A DNA stretch of 50,705 nucleotides, from contig RDZD01000032.1 in the NCBI GenBank assembly GCA_004293815.1, positions 1 to 50,705 of the forward strand, read 5' to 3'. Shown piece after piece: positions 38,609 to 48,177 of the stretch. This DNA comes from Cytophagales bacterium (GTDB lineage: Bacteria; Bacteroidota; Bacteroidia; Cytophagales; Bernardetiaceae). A model generated the notes under the pieces. The model searched no databases and had not been told where the DNA came from. It was given only the letters and a program-made list of their open reading frames with translations. Each line of letters starts with the position of its first letter. The first letter of the stretch is position 1. The position numbers and the translations under genes are program-made.

Positions 38609-39292
38609 ATGTCAAAAAGCACAAGAAATTTGTTATGGTCTTCCTCCCTTTGCATGTTTTTGCTCAGTTCATGCGATGGTAGAGGTAACGGCGCAGCAGC
38701 AATCAACGATAGCACTACTTTACAAATTGAGGCAGTACAAGCCGTGCCAAAAACATTTGATGAAATTATAGAGCTCATCAAAACTAAAAACGAAAGTAGC
38801 AGCAGCACTTATAAAATTCGTGAAAAAAATGATAAAAGCGAGATTGCTGTCATAGAGCAAATCACGTCTGGTGCCGAAATTTCAGGGATGACAACCTACT
38901 ATATATCAGTGTGGCGTGGACAAAACGGTAAAGATTTTGTATCGGTATTTTCGCTGGGCTGCGCAGAAGGATCCTGTAACTACGACATGGGTAACTTCAA
39001 AGTGTATGATTTGTCGCTCAATGATATTACTTCTCAGGCTATAGATATGACCGCTGCCCAGAAAGCATTTACAGCGGCTATTCCAGAGAGCGAAAAAATG
39101 GGCTTCAAGAACTACACTGCTTTTATGTCGGAGGTGGTGGCGGTAGAGGATAAGGAAAAAGAGTTGCGCTTCCTACAAGCGAATCCAGATGAATATCCCC
39201 AAACCTCCCTGCGAATTGTTGAACGCTATCAATTTGATGCAGCTAAAAGTCGTTTCAAAGTGATTCCACCAGATCCTGAAAGTCCCTATTAG
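38609..39292 (+). CDS. Putative lipoprotein of unknown function
   Basis: A 227-residue protein with a lipoprotein signal: lipobox LLSSC with the lipidated Cys at residue 22, followed by a Gly/Ala/Ser linker. The mature domain has KTFDEIIELIKTKNESS, a Tyr-rich strand TTYYISVWRGQNGKDFVSVFSLGC, and an acidic C-terminus ending PPDPESPY. No family recognised. Isolated between two leftward genes. Confidence 0.7.
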   Translation: MSKSTRNLLWSSSLCMFLLSSCDGRGNGAAAINDSTTLQIEAVQAVPKTFDEIIELIKTKNESSSSTYKIREKNDKSEIAVIEQITSGAEISGMTTYYISVWRGQNGKDFVSVFSLGCAEGSCNYDMGNFKVYDLSLNDITSQAIDMTAAQKAFTAAIPESEKMGFKNYTAFMSEVVAVEDKEKELRFLQANPDEYPQTSLRIVERYQFDAAKSRFKVIPPDPESPY

Positions 39293-39298
39293 AAATCA

Positions 39299-39350
39299 AA
39301 CCACCCTCTCCAAAATAATCTGTAGAAACAGAATTTTAAAGAGGGTGGTT
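39299..39350. terminator. Convergent hairpin, possible terminator
   Basis: A 10-bp stem (39299-39308 with 39341-39350) enclosing a smaller TCTGT/ACAGA hairpin. Located between the convergent lipoprotein and hsp20 genes. It lacks a clean U tail, so termination is likely but not certain. Confidence 0.5.
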
Positions 39351-39382
39351 CGATGTTTTAACTGCCTGAAAGGCTATCTAGC

Positions 39383-39850
39383 TTATTCTACATGAATAGT
39401 TTGGCTGGTGGTATTGTTACGAATATCCTGTTTAGGAATATGAAGCGTTAGAATGCCATTGTGGTATTTAGCCGTAATGTGTTCTTTATGAGCTTCTTTT
39501 GGCAACTTAAAGCTACGCTCAAAGTGCGAGTACTTGAACTCACGTTTGGTGTAACGTTTGCTATCATTCGTGTCGTTTTCCTGAGCTTTTTTAGAGGAAA
39601 TCTTGAGTGAATGTCCGTCCACGTCAATTTTGAAGTCTTCTTTTTCATACCCTGGTGCAGCCATTTCCAAGAAATACGCTTCGTCTGTTTCACTTACATT
39701 TACGGCTGGCGTGCTGCGAAAGTTACGCAACGGTTCTTCCAGCCAAGGTTCGTTCAAAACCGTGCTCATTGCCTGAGAAAACTCAGGCCATTCAAATTTG
39801 AAATTATAAGGTTTTTTGTGACCATTTGCAAAAGCTGAATGACATTTCAT
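39383..39850 (-). CDS. Small heat shock protein Hsp20 (alpha-crystallin)
   Basis: A cytosolic holdase chaperone of 155 residues that keeps unfolded proteins soluble. The N-terminal arm (1-47) holds WPEFSQAM and NEPW. The alpha-crystallin domain runs from PAVNVSETDEAYFLEMAAPGY (about 48-68) through KREFKYSHFERSFKLP to the signature ITAKYHNGILTLHIPK (near 125-140). An unusual long hairpin lies in its 5' leader (39884-39908). Confidence 0.93.
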   Translation of the reverse strand: MKCHSAFANGHKKPYNFKFEWPEFSQAMSTVLNEPWLEEPLRNFRSTPAVNVSETDEAYFLEMAAPGYEKEDFKIDVDGHSLKISSKKAQENDTNDSKRYTKREFKYSHFERSFKLPKEAHKEHITAKYHNGILTLHIPKQDIRNNTTSQTIHVE

Positions 39851-39883
39851 AGTGTGGGTGTGTTTTGTGTTTAAGTTTTAAAT

Positions 39884-39908
39884 CAAGTCGCGTACCGTTA
39901 CGCGCTTG
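39884..39908 (-). promoter_or_regulatory. Perfect inverted repeat in the hsp20 leader
   Basis: CAAG + CGCGTA (39884-39887, 39889-39894) pair with TACGCG + CTTG (39899-39904, 39905-39908), with one bulged base and a CCGT loop. The hairpin lies about 35 nt before the hsp20 ATG on the minus strand. It is not CIRCE. It could be an operator or an RNA thermosensor. The remaining 39909-40132 region shows nothing else recognised. Confidence 0.4.
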
Positions 39909-40132
39909 TATAACTTATTTGCAAAACAGATACCAAGCATAGAAATCTGTCAATTTGACTCATTTTGAAACAGAATGGTAATTCTTGGATTAAAAGTGCG
40001 CCAAAAAGGCAGGCTTTAAATTTTTTTCTATTTCTTTTTGTCAGAAGAATCTTATTAAAGCCAAAGCCATGAACTTGTCTAGCTTCTATAAAAGCATAAA
40101 GATATGTTGCTTATTGGCATTCTACCAAAGGC

Positions 40133-40172
40133 ATAAAAAAAACGGCAGCAAAACTTTAGATTTTGCCGCCGT
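40133..40172 (-). terminator. Terminator of rplU-rpmA
   Basis: Stem 40142-40153 with 40161-40172 (one mismatch), a 7-nt loop and, on the minus strand, a U run from the A stretch 40135-40142. It follows the rpmA stop by 35 bp. Confidence 0.85.
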
Positions 40173-40206
40173 CTGTAAGGTTTATGCTCTCAAAAAGAGT
40201 TTGAGC

Positions 40207-40467
40207 TTACGATTCGTGAGGAACAACGCTGATATAAGTACGTCCTAAGAGACCTTTTTTGAACTTAACAACACCATTGATGAGCGCGAAAATGGTGTGG
40301 TCTTTTCCCATACCTACATTCTTGCCCGGATGGCAGTGTGTGCCGCGCTGACGCAAAATGATGTTGCCAGCTTTGGCGTTCTGACCGCCATAAACTTTTA
40401 CTCCAAGACGCTTGCTATCCGATTCGCGCCCGTTTTTACTACTACCTACGCCTTTTTTGTGTGCCAT
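40207..40467 (-). CDS. rpmA: Ribosomal protein L27
   Basis: The 86-residue L27, the large-subunit protein near the peptidyl transferase centre. It starts [29 protein letters not shown] and contains [21 protein letters not shown]. It has no cleavable N-terminal extension of the Firmicutes type. It follows rplU by 46 bp in the usual order. Confidence 0.97.
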   Translation of the reverse strand: MAHKKGVGSSKNGRESDSKRLGVKVYGGQNAKAGNIILRQRGTHCHPGKNVGMGKDHTIFALINGVVKFKKGLLGRTYISVVPHES

Positions 40468-40513
40468 GGTAAAAACTTGATTTAAAATGGGTTAGAAATA
40501 AGAAAAGAAGCAA

Positions 40514-40825
40514 TTAGCCAATAATGGCATCAATTTGAATTTTGGTAAAGCACTGACGGTGTCCGTTTGATTTCTGATAACCCTTGCGGCGTTTTTTCTT
40601 GAACACAATCACTTTGTCACCACGCACGTGCGACAATATTTTGCCTTCTACTTTGGCACCGGATACGGTAGGCGCACCTACTCTGACAGCGCCGCCATTA
40701 TCTATAAGAAGCACTTTGTCGAAAGAAATCGAATCACCTTCGTTTCCTGCCAACTGATGCGTATAAATAAAGCGATCTTTTTCTACTTTAAATTGCTGTC
40801 CGGCAATTTCTACAATGGCGTACAT
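40514..40825 (-). CDS. rplU: Ribosomal protein L21
   Basis: A 103-residue L21, a 23S-binding ribosomal protein. It opens MYAIVEIAGQQFKVEKDRFIY and ends with KRRKGYQKSNGHRQCFTKIQI, typical of the family. First gene of rplU-rpmA, with a good Bacteroidota promoter upstream. Confidence 0.97.
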   Translation of the reverse strand: MYAIVEIAGQQFKVEKDRFIYTHQLAGNEGDSISFDKVLLIDNGGAVRVGAPTVSGAKVEGKILSHVRGDKVIVFKKKRRKGYQKSNGHRQCFTKIQIDAIIG

Positions 40826-40873
40826 AAGACCTAATTAAAACTGGATGAACTAAAATAAACTTAAGAACGGGCG

Positions 40874-40904
40874 CAAAGGTAGAAAACTTTTTTGTATCTT
40901 GCAA
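40874..40904 (-). promoter_or_regulatory. Promoter of rplU-rpmA
   Basis: Minus strand: CTTG (TTG 40904-40902), a 20-nt spacer and TACCTTTG (40881-40874). Predicted start near 40867, giving a leader of about 42 nt. Confidence 0.6.
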
Positions 40905-40932
40905 GAAGCTTGGCTTAAAATATTTTCAAGAA

Positions 40933-42045
40933 TCAACGCTTAATTTCCACAACTTTGGTTTTCTCTTTATTGGCATTTCTGATAGCTACATTTTGGGCCA
41001 ATGTTCCAGCTATTTCTTTAAAAGCCTCTGATACTGGCAGTTCGCTTTCCATGATAACAGGAGTGCCCTCATCGCCAGCTTCTCTGACTCGTTGCACAAG
41101 CGGTATCTCACCCAAAAAAGGCACATCATTACGCTTAGCGAGCACTTTACCTCCATCTTTGCCAAAGAGATAATAGCGGTTATTAGGCAATTCGGCAGGT
41201 GTAAAATAAGACATATTTTCTACCACACCCAGAATTGGCACATTGATTTGTGGCAACGTGAACATGGCTATAGCTTTTTGTGCGTCGGCCAGTGCCACAC
41301 GCTGAGGCGTGGTTACCACCACTGCGCCTGTTACAGAAACCGTTTGAACAAGCGAAAGGTGTATATCACTCGTACCTGGTGGCAAATCAATGAGCAGATA
41401 ATCAAGCTCTCCCCAGTCTGTGTCATTGATAAATTGCTTAATGGCGGAGGTGGCCATAGGACCTCGCCAAACCACCGCACCGTCAGGCGGAGCTATAAAA
41501 CCAATGGAGAGCAACTTGATACCATACCGCTCTATAGGCAGGATGATGTATTTGATTTCTTCGGGCGTGTCGCCTGGTTTTTCCATCACACCAGGACGCA
41601 TATTTTCGCAGTCAAACATGGTAGGAATAGATGGGCCAAAAATATCAGCATCTATGATACCCACTTTTGAACCTGTGCTGGCAAGTGCAAGAGCCAAGTT
41701 GCATGTCACAGTAGATTTACCCACTCCGCCCTTGCCCGAAGCCACCGCAATGACATTTTTGACTAATGGCAGAGCAGGGTTAGCGTTAATGGTCGTCACG
41801 TTTGCCGTCATGGTGATGTTCAGCAAAGTGGTTTCGCCTATGATAGGACGTACCGCTGCAATACAATTCTTCTTGATTAGCTCCTTGAGTGGGCAGGCAG
41901 GCGTTGTGAGCACAACCGTAAAGGCTACAGATTGTTCACTTACCTGTAAGTTTTGTATCATGCCAAGCGTAACCAAGTCTTTTTTGAGGTCGGGATCCTC
42001 TACAGTGCGGAGGGCTGCTAAAATATCGCTTTCGTTGAAGGCCAT
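40933..42045 (-). CDS. Mrp/ApbC-family P-loop iron-sulfur carrier
   Basis: A 370-residue protein with an N-terminal MIP18/DUF59 domain (DILAALRTVEDPDLKKDLVTLGMI, CPLKELIKKNC) and a C-terminal MinD-like ATPase with deviant Walker A GKGGVGKST (104-112), IIDADIFGPSIPTMF, and DLPPGTSDIHL. The usual CxxC for the bridging Fe-S cluster is missing. The corresponding loop reads ENMSYFTPAELPNNRYYLFG. Bacteroidota members often lack it. It may load Fe-S clusters onto target proteins with changed chemistry. Confidence 0.92.
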   Translation of the reverse strand: MAFNESDILAALRTVEDPDLKKDLVTLGMIQNLQVSEQSVAFTVVLTTPACPLKELIKKNCIAAVRPIIGETTLLNITMTANVTTINANPALPLVKNVIAVASGKGGVGKSTVTCNLALALASTGSKVGIIDADIFGPSIPTMFDCENMRPGVMEKPGDTPEEIKYIILPIERYGIKLLSIGFIAPPDGAVVWRGPMATSAIKQFINDTDWGELDYLLIDLPPGTSDIHLSLVQTVSVTGAVVVTTPQRVALADAQKAIAMFTLPQINVPILGVVENMSYFTPAELPNNRYYLFGKDGGKVLAKRNDVPFLGEIPLVQRVREAGDEGTPVIMESELPVSEAFKEIAGTLAQNVAIRNANKEKTKVVEIKR

Positions 42046-42182
42046 TACGTGATTGTACTAAGCTTAAATATTGTTTAAAATGCGATTACAAAAAAGGGGT
42101 GTTTATTGACAAAAAACAACTTTACGCTATAAATGTTTAACTTTAATCTTCAAGCCAAGACTCTTGTTATGGAAGTAGTGCA

Positions 42183-42226
42183 TAAAAAAACGATAGGCAG
42201 CTTGTTGAGGCGACCTATCGTTTTTA
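42183..42226 (-). terminator. Terminator of gldJ
   Basis: A perfect 12-bp stem (42186-42197 with 42214-42225), with A runs on the left and T runs on the right, so U tails exist on both strands. It lies 36 bp past the gldJ stop. Confidence 0.85.
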
Positions 42227-42261
42227 AAATATCAGAATAATCCGTGTTTGCTTGAAATTGA

Positions 42262-43485
42262 TTAGCGGTTAGAGCCTGCCTTGATCATAGCGCAGCGGAA
42301 ACCAACGGTAGAAGTAGATGAGTCCTGATCCATGTAACGGCGTGTACCAGGTGAGAGCCAGTAAGCCACATCACGCCATGAACCACCTTTGAATACACGT
42401 TGACGGTCATCAATAAGGGTTTCACCGCCTTCTCTGTTATACCAAGAGACAGGGTCTTTGTGATCATCTCTACGAATTGGGTTTAAGTCGTCCACGTCTT
42501 CAAAGCTTGAAGGTCTGTAAATGTCCCATACCCATTCATTGACATTACCAGCCATGTTGTAGAGACCATAGTCATTTGGCGGAAATTGATAAATATAGTC
42601 AGTAATCATGGCTGCATCGTTGAGTTTTCCAGCAATACCCGCATAGTCACCGCGACCTCTTTTATAGTTGGCAAGCATAAAGCCCATTTCACGTCCGTAA
42701 GGATTGCGCAAAGAGTGGCCATCCCAAGGATAGATACGCGAATAATCTTGCATTTCGTCCAGATACTGTGTACCTACAAGAGCCTTGGCTGCATATTCCC
42801 ATTCTGCTTCGGTTGGGAGGCGATAATCGGGTAATACGACACCTGATTCGATTGGCAAACGCTCACCAGCTTTAGCCACGTCGCGAGTTGCTTTGTCTGG
42901 AGCTTTCATACCCAGAGCATTATTGACAGTATTTGAACGCCACTTTGCGTAGTCACTACACTGTTTCCAAGACACGCCCACTACAGGGAAGTAGCGGAAG
43001 CCTGGGTAGCGCAGATATTGCTCCACATAAGGGTCGTTGTATGCCAAATCTTTAACCCAAACTAAAGTATCGGGAAGAGCTGCATCATGCACATCTTGGC
43101 CAGAGTCGGTATAGAGATAGTGCAAATATTCAAGCCAGTGAATGTTTGCAATTTCTGTTTCGTCCATAAAGAACGTAGCTACTGTAACGGTACGCTCCAA
43201 GTTATCGTGCGATACGTTAATAACGTCTTCTTCAGAGGTGCCCATGATCATACGACCACCTTCTACAAGCACTAGGTTGGGGCCAGCAGGCTGACCTTTA
43301 AACTTCTTGAGCGCGAAACCACCTTCTTCACCGTTGGCTCTTTTCTTGCCGTAAGAACTTCCAGTAACCGTACTTTTTTTACCTGGTTTAACGCTTGTGG
43401 GACGTTTGTCGCGCTTACATGCCGAGAGGCCAAGCACACAAACCATGACGAGTGCAACAATGTGCAAAAATTTGAATTTTATCAT
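42262..43485 (-). CDS. gldJ: Gliding motility lipoprotein GldJ-like
   Basis: A 407-residue lipoprotein, lipobox LGLSAC with Cys23. The mature part is a formylglycine-generating-enzyme-type (SUMF1) fold used here as a structural protein: LVLVEGGRMIMGTSEEDV, TVATFFMDETEIANIHWLEYLHYL, LPDTLVWVKDLAYNDPYVEQYLRYPGFRYFPVVGVSW, DYRLPTEAEWEYAAK, NMAGNVNEWVWD and FKGGSWRDVAYWLSPGTRR. These are typical of GldJ, required for gliding and T9SS in Flavobacterium. No other gld genes are adjacent. GldK is the nearest alternative, but the LPDTLVW/YLRYPGF block fits GldJ. Confidence 0.9.
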   Translation of the reverse strand: MIKFKFLHIVALVMVCVLGLSACKRDKRPTSVKPGKKSTVTGSSYGKKRANGEEGGFALKKFKGQPAGPNLVLVEGGRMIMGTSEEDVINVSHDNLERTVTVATFFMDETEIANIHWLEYLHYLYTDSGQDVHDAALPDTLVWVKDLAYNDPYVEQYLRYPGFRYFPVVGVSWKQCSDYAKWRSNTVNNALGMKAPDKATRDVAKAGERLPIESGVVLPDYRLPTEAEWEYAAKALVGTQYLDEMQDYSRIYPWDGHSLRNPYGREMGFMLANYKRGRGDYAGIAGKLNDAAMITDYIYQFPPNDYGLYNMAGNVNEWVWDIYRPSSFEDVDDLNPIRRDDHKDPVSWYNREGGETLIDDRQRVFKGGSWRDVAYWLSPGTRRYMDQDSSTSTVGFRCAMIKAGSNR

Positions 43486-43621
43486 ACCTATAAACTGCTT
43501 TTCAATATGCTTTAAACAATGAAGCAGAATGCTTTTGATATTAAAATGTAAAAATGAGGGCTTTATTGTGTTTAAGCCTTCTTTTTTCGAATAATTATTA
43601 AAAAAGGCTAAAGTGGGTGGC

Positions 43622-46600
43622 TTAGTCGTCTGTTCGTTGGCTGTTGCTTAAGTCTTCTGCTAACATTTTTGCTTGTTCCAAAACAGTGTCTACCGCTTTT
43701 TCTTGCAAGTCTGGCGGGTAGCCGTGTAATCTTAAAATTCGTCTGATGTTGCGTCTTAGAGCCGATTGTACACTTTCTTTTATTGTCCAGTCGATGGTGG
43801 TATTGTTACGAACTGTTTTTAAAAGTTCTTGTGCTATGTGTTTCAATACTTCATCACCCATAATTTTTACAGCACTATTGTTTACTTCAAGGGCAGTATA
43901 GAAGGCATATTCCCTAAAATCTAAGCCTAAATCCTGACCTCTCTTTTCTGCTTCTCGGATTTCATTTCCTAATGGCACTAACCACTTTTCTATAAACTCT
44001 ACACTATCTATTTGCCCATTATGGTATCTTTTTATGGCTTCTTCTAGTTTATCTGAAAATTGTTTGGTTTCTACTAAATTGTAGCTAGAGCGTTGCTTTA
44101 TTTCGTCTCTCAATAATTTTTTCAACAATTCTACGGCTAAGTTTTTATGTTCCATTTTCTGCACATCTTCCAAAAAACGTTCGTCCAATATGCTGATATC
44201 TGGTCTTTTTATACCTGCGGCATCAAATATATCTACCACATTTTCGCTTACTATAGCATCGCTTACTATTTGTTTGATGGCTAAATCAATTTCGGAAAAG
44301 CTCTTTTTACCTTTTTCCAGTCGCCCTGTTTCTAGAAATTTCAATAGCCTTGCTCTGATGGCTTGAAATAGGGCTATATGATCTTTTATCTTCTGAATTC
44401 GCTCATGGCTAGAAACTAGAGCATATGCTTTTAATAATTTACCACTTACTTCTATAAAATTTTCATTGCCATTCTCTTGACTAAAAATATATTCTTGAAT
44501 TACGCCAATGTATTTTAATTTTTCTTCTGGCTTTAAAGTAAAAAATTTCAGCCAATCAAAATGTCTTAATTGATGCAGAATGCCTTCGTACAATTCTAAG
44601 CATTTGGCTACAGCAATTTCATCGTCTAAGGCAGGAGACCCTTGTCCGCCACTGCTTGTATATTCTATCATGGCTTCTTTTAAGTATTGGGCTAAGCCAA
44701 TATAATCTACCACCAATCCACCTTCTTTAGCATTATTAAACACTCTATTCACCCTAGCTATGGCTTGCATCAAATTAGCACCTTGCATAGGCTTATCTAC
44801 ATAGAGGGTATTGAGCACTGGTGCATCAAACCCTGTGAGCCACATATCTCTGACCAATACTATTTTTAATCCATCGTTTTCATCTTTTAAGCGTTCGCCT
44901 ATTGCCTTTCGTTGGGCTTTATTTCTAAGGTGCGGCTGAAATTCCTTCACATCGGCACTAGAACCTGTCATAATTACTTTTATACTTCCTTTGGTATCAT
45001 CATCGCCGTGCCAATGCGGTTTTAAAGCAATTATTTCGCTGTATAAGTCCACGCATATTTGCCTACTCATACATACTACCATTGCTTTGCTGTTTATGAT
45101 GGCATCTTTCTTTTCAAAATGGGTTACTATATCTAGGGCTACTCTTTTCAATCGCTCTTTGCTACCTACTACAGCCTCTATGCTGCTCCATCTGGCTTTT
45201 AATTTTTGAGCATTGCTCAACTCTTCTTGCTCTGTTAATTCTTCGATTGTTGCATCTAAAATTATTTTCTTACTATCGTCTAAAGCAATTTTTGCTACTC
45301 TGCTTTCGTAATAAATAGGAACGGTTGCCCCATCTTTTACGGCTTGTTGTATATCGTACACATGAATATAGTCGCCAAAAATAGCTTGGGTACTTTTATC
45401 TGTACTTTCTATGGGTGTACCTGTAAAGCCTATGTAAGAGGCGTTGGGCAAACTTTCTCTTAGCCTACTGGCATAGCCATCTAGCAAACCATATTGGCTG
45501 CGATGTGCCTCATCGGCTATCACCACTATATTATGTCTATCGCTGATTACTGTTGCTTTTACTCCTATGTATTTTACCTTTGGTTCTGATACCCAACTGA
45601 TATTATTTTTTTCGGCATCATCATCTTCTAATTGAAATTTTTGGATGGTGGTAAATACGATGCCTCCAGAGCTTACGTTTAAAATTTCTTTGAGGTGATG
45701 CCTGTTTTCGGCTTGTTTAGGCAGTTGCCTCAATAATTGGTTACAGTTGGTAAAGGTTTCAAATAATTGATCGTCTAAATCGTTTCTATCAGTAAGTACC
45801 ACAATGGTAGGGTTTTGCATGGCAGGGTGCGTAACAATTTTACCAGTGTAAAACACCATACTTAAACTTTTGCCGCTGCCTTGGGTATGCCACACAATAC
45901 CTGCTTTTTTATTTCCTTCTGTTCTGGTGGCTTTGACAGCAGTTTCTATGGCTTTTCTGACTGCATAATACTGGTGATATTGGGCTATTTTTTTAATCGT
46001 ATTTTTTTCGGTTTTTTCAAATACGATGAAGTTTTTAATGCTGTCTAATATCACTTGTTTATTGCAAAGTCCTTTTATCAAAAACTCCATTTGCAAATCG
46101 AACCCATTTTCAATGGTTTGTCCATCTATGCTTTTCCAGGGTTTGTAATATTTAAGGCTACTACTAATAGTGCCATAAGCCGCACTCCACCCATCGCTGA
46201 TAATATTGAAAGCATTGTAGGTAAATAAGGAAGAAATGGTGTTTTGATAGGTTTGTATTTGATGATAGGTTCTACCACAGGATTTTTTAATTCTATTACT
46301 ACCAATGGCAAACCATTGACGAATAAAATAATATCGGGTCGTTTGTTTTGATTGCCTTCAATGATGGTGAATTGATTGATGGCTAAAAACTCGTTGTTTT
46401 CTACTTGGTCAAAATCTACGATATAAACTTTTTTGCCGCGGATGCCATCGGCTGTGCGTACTTCCACATCTACACCTTCGGTGAGGTATTGATGAAAAGT
46501 TTCATTGTTGATTAAAGCGTTTGGGCTTTCGGTACGCAACACTTTTTTGAGTGCATCTTCTTTAGCATCTTGGGTAATGGTGGGGTTGAGCTTGTCAATA

Positions 46601-46761
46601 GCATTTCGCAAACGGTGTTGAAGTACCACTTCGTTGTATTGACGTTCTGGTTGCTCGCCATCAGGCGAAATGGTAGTACCCAAAATATAGGAATATCCTA
46701 AATTTTGAAGATAGGAAAGGGCAATTTCTTCTATTTCGTTTTCGGTGATGCTATTCTTCAT
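43622..46761 (-). pseudogene. hsdR: Type I restriction enzyme R subunit, frameshifted
   Basis: Type I restriction endonuclease/translocase in two pieces. The N-terminal part (46126-46761) begins with MKNSITENEIEEIALSYL and has the nuclease motif RPDIILFVNGLPLVVIELKNP. Frame is lost at about 46262-46275, right after NPVVE. The true protein continues one frame over as YHQIQTYQNTISSLF and joins the 824-residue ORF ending at 43622, which holds the helicase motifs HTQGSGKS, DEAHRSQYG, YIGFTGTPI and QAIARVNRV. Compared with the family about 8 residues are missing at the joint, so a small deletion probably caused the shift. The gene starts 4 bp inside the rhuM end (ATGA overlap). Confidence 0.85.
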
Positions 46762-47771
46762 TTTTTTTGGGGGTTAATTTTTTTAATATCTTGCTCCAAT
46801 TCTTTTAGGCTTTGTTCTTTTTCCAATGCTTTTTGTGCAATGCGAAACTTTTCTAATTCGATACCAGATTTTTCTACTGCCATTTCATGGCTTATTTTTC
46901 CTGCGTGGCTTAGTAGTTCTCGTCCGTTCAGCTGTAAAATACTATCTAATCGCTGTATCCAATCTTTCATATACATGGGTGTTTGCTGCAACGCCATTGT
47001 TTCAGCAAAGGCAAGATATTGTTCTACCAAAAGCCCGAGTAAACGCATTTCCTCTTCGTTTAAGTAGTTTTTAGCCACACTTACATCTGTTTTCTTAATG
47101 GTGGTTTCATGTTTTTTGTCAAAAGATTGCATGCCAAGCAAAGGCAAGGTTGCATCTACCCTGCGATACACCAATTCGGCTGCTGTTTGGCTGCTGATAG
47201 CCCACAACAATTTATTTTGAACAGTTTTGAAAAACGCTAAGGTGTTTTCGTCTTTTGGGTTATAGTCTATGCTAGTTGTGTATATGTCTTTTATTTTTTG
47301 GTAAAAAAAACGTTCGGACAAACGGATTTCACGAATACGCTCTTGTAATTCGGTAAAATAATTCATTGAATTACCGCTTTTAAAGCGTTCGTCATTAAGC
47401 GCAAAACCTTTTACAATGTACTCTTTGAGGCGTTGCGTAGCCCAAATTCTAAATTGTGTGCCTTGCTGCGATTTTACCCGATAACCTACCGAAATAACCA
47501 CATCTAAATTGTAGTGCTTCACCTCTTTTTCTTGCGTCTTGCCTTCCATTGCACCATGTTGAGTGGTTAGTCGGAAATTCCGACACACCACCTTTTCGTC
47601 TAATTCGCCTTCTGCAAACACATTGCCAATATGTTCGGTAATGGTACTTCTGCCTTTACCGAACAAAGTTGCCATTTGCTCTTGTGTAAGCCAAACGGTT
47701 TCTTCTTCCAAACGAACATCGATGGCAATGTTGCCTTCGCTGTTTTGATATATCAATATTTCGCTGTTCAT
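46758..47771 (-). CDS. rhuM: RhuM-family protein of type I restriction loci
   Basis: A 337-residue protein with the RhuM domain (ETVWLTQEQMATLFGKGRSTITEHIGNVF, KEVKHYNLDVVISVGYRVKSQQGTQFRIWATQRLKEYIVKGF). The start ATG 47769-47771 is used because upstream residues to 47846 are low-complexity. RhuM genes are commonly found within hsd clusters, but their job is unknown. The C-terminus carries a helical stretch. It overlaps the hsdR start by 4 bp. Confidence 0.88.
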   Translation of the reverse strand: MNSEILIYQNSEGNIAIDVRLEEETVWLTQEQMATLFGKGRSTITEHIGNVFAEGELDEKVVCRNFRLTTQHGAMEGKTQEKEVKHYNLDVVISVGYRVKSQQGTQFRIWATQRLKEYIVKGFALNDERFKSGNSMNYFTELQERIREIRLSERFFYQKIKDIYTTSIDYNPKDENTLAFFKTVQNKLLWAISSQTAAELVYRRVDATLPLLGMQSFDKKHETTIKKTDVSVAKNYLNEEEMRLLGLLVEQYLAFAETMALQQTPMYMKDWIQRLDSILQLNGRELLSHAGKISHEMAVEKSGIELEKFRIAQKALEKEQSLKELEQDIKKINPQKK

Positions 47772-47814
47772 AGATAAGTGAAAAATAAAAAGTGAAAAGT
47801 GAAAAATTGTTTTA

Positions 47815-48036
47815 TCATTTTTTTGCTGTTTTAATAGTTGATACAAGCACTACTATGAGTTCTTTGCAGTCTGATAACATACTCTCAAATAAATTTAATT
47901 CAATATAATTTGTGTCTTTTAGTAAGCAAAGCCAATACTCAGTTTCGTTGGCTTCTTTTAGGGAAAAACGCAATTTACTAATAAAATCAGGTTTGCTTTG
48001 CCCAAATTCAGCTTCCCTTATTAAAGCACCAATGTC
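47815..48036 (-). pseudogene. Truncated four-helix-bundle (23S rRNA IVS-type) protein gene
   Basis: Reading leftwards from the junction at about 48036 in one frame gives TDIGALIREAEFGQSKPD, then SKLRFSLKEANETEYWLCLL, then LFESMLSDCKELIVVLVSTI and a stop at 47815-47817. This matches the C-terminal two-thirds of the 'four helix bundle protein' family linked to 23S intervening sequences. The N-terminal helix and start are absent. At 48037 the sequence switches to an hsdR 5' copy in another frame, so it is a chimeric remnant. Confidence 0.75.
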
Positions 48037-48176
48037 AGTACCACTTCGTTGTATTGACGTTCTGGTTGCTCGCCATCAGGCGAAAGGGTAGTGCCCAAAA
48101 TATAGGAATAGCCTATATTTTGTAGGTAGGAAAGAGTAATTTCCTCTATTTCGTTTTCGGTGATGCTATTTCTCAT
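48037..48176 (-). pseudogene. Duplicated 5' end of hsdR (about 46 codons)
   Basis: This 140-bp block aligns without gaps to 46622-46761, the first 140 bp of hsdR. It encodes MRNSITENEIEEITLSYL and continues to PDGEQPERQYNEVV. After that the homology ends abruptly at 48037 and the frame closes at 48021-48023. It begins with ATG 48174-48176, 1 bp after the PIN gene stop. The duplicate is diverged by about a dozen bases, so it is not a recent exact copy. Confidence 0.85.
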
Positions 48177-48177
48177 A

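Noticed and set aside
41420..42052. 210-codon plus-strand frame inside the Mrp gene
   Set aside because: Antisense to a well-conserved ATPase. No recognisable domain.
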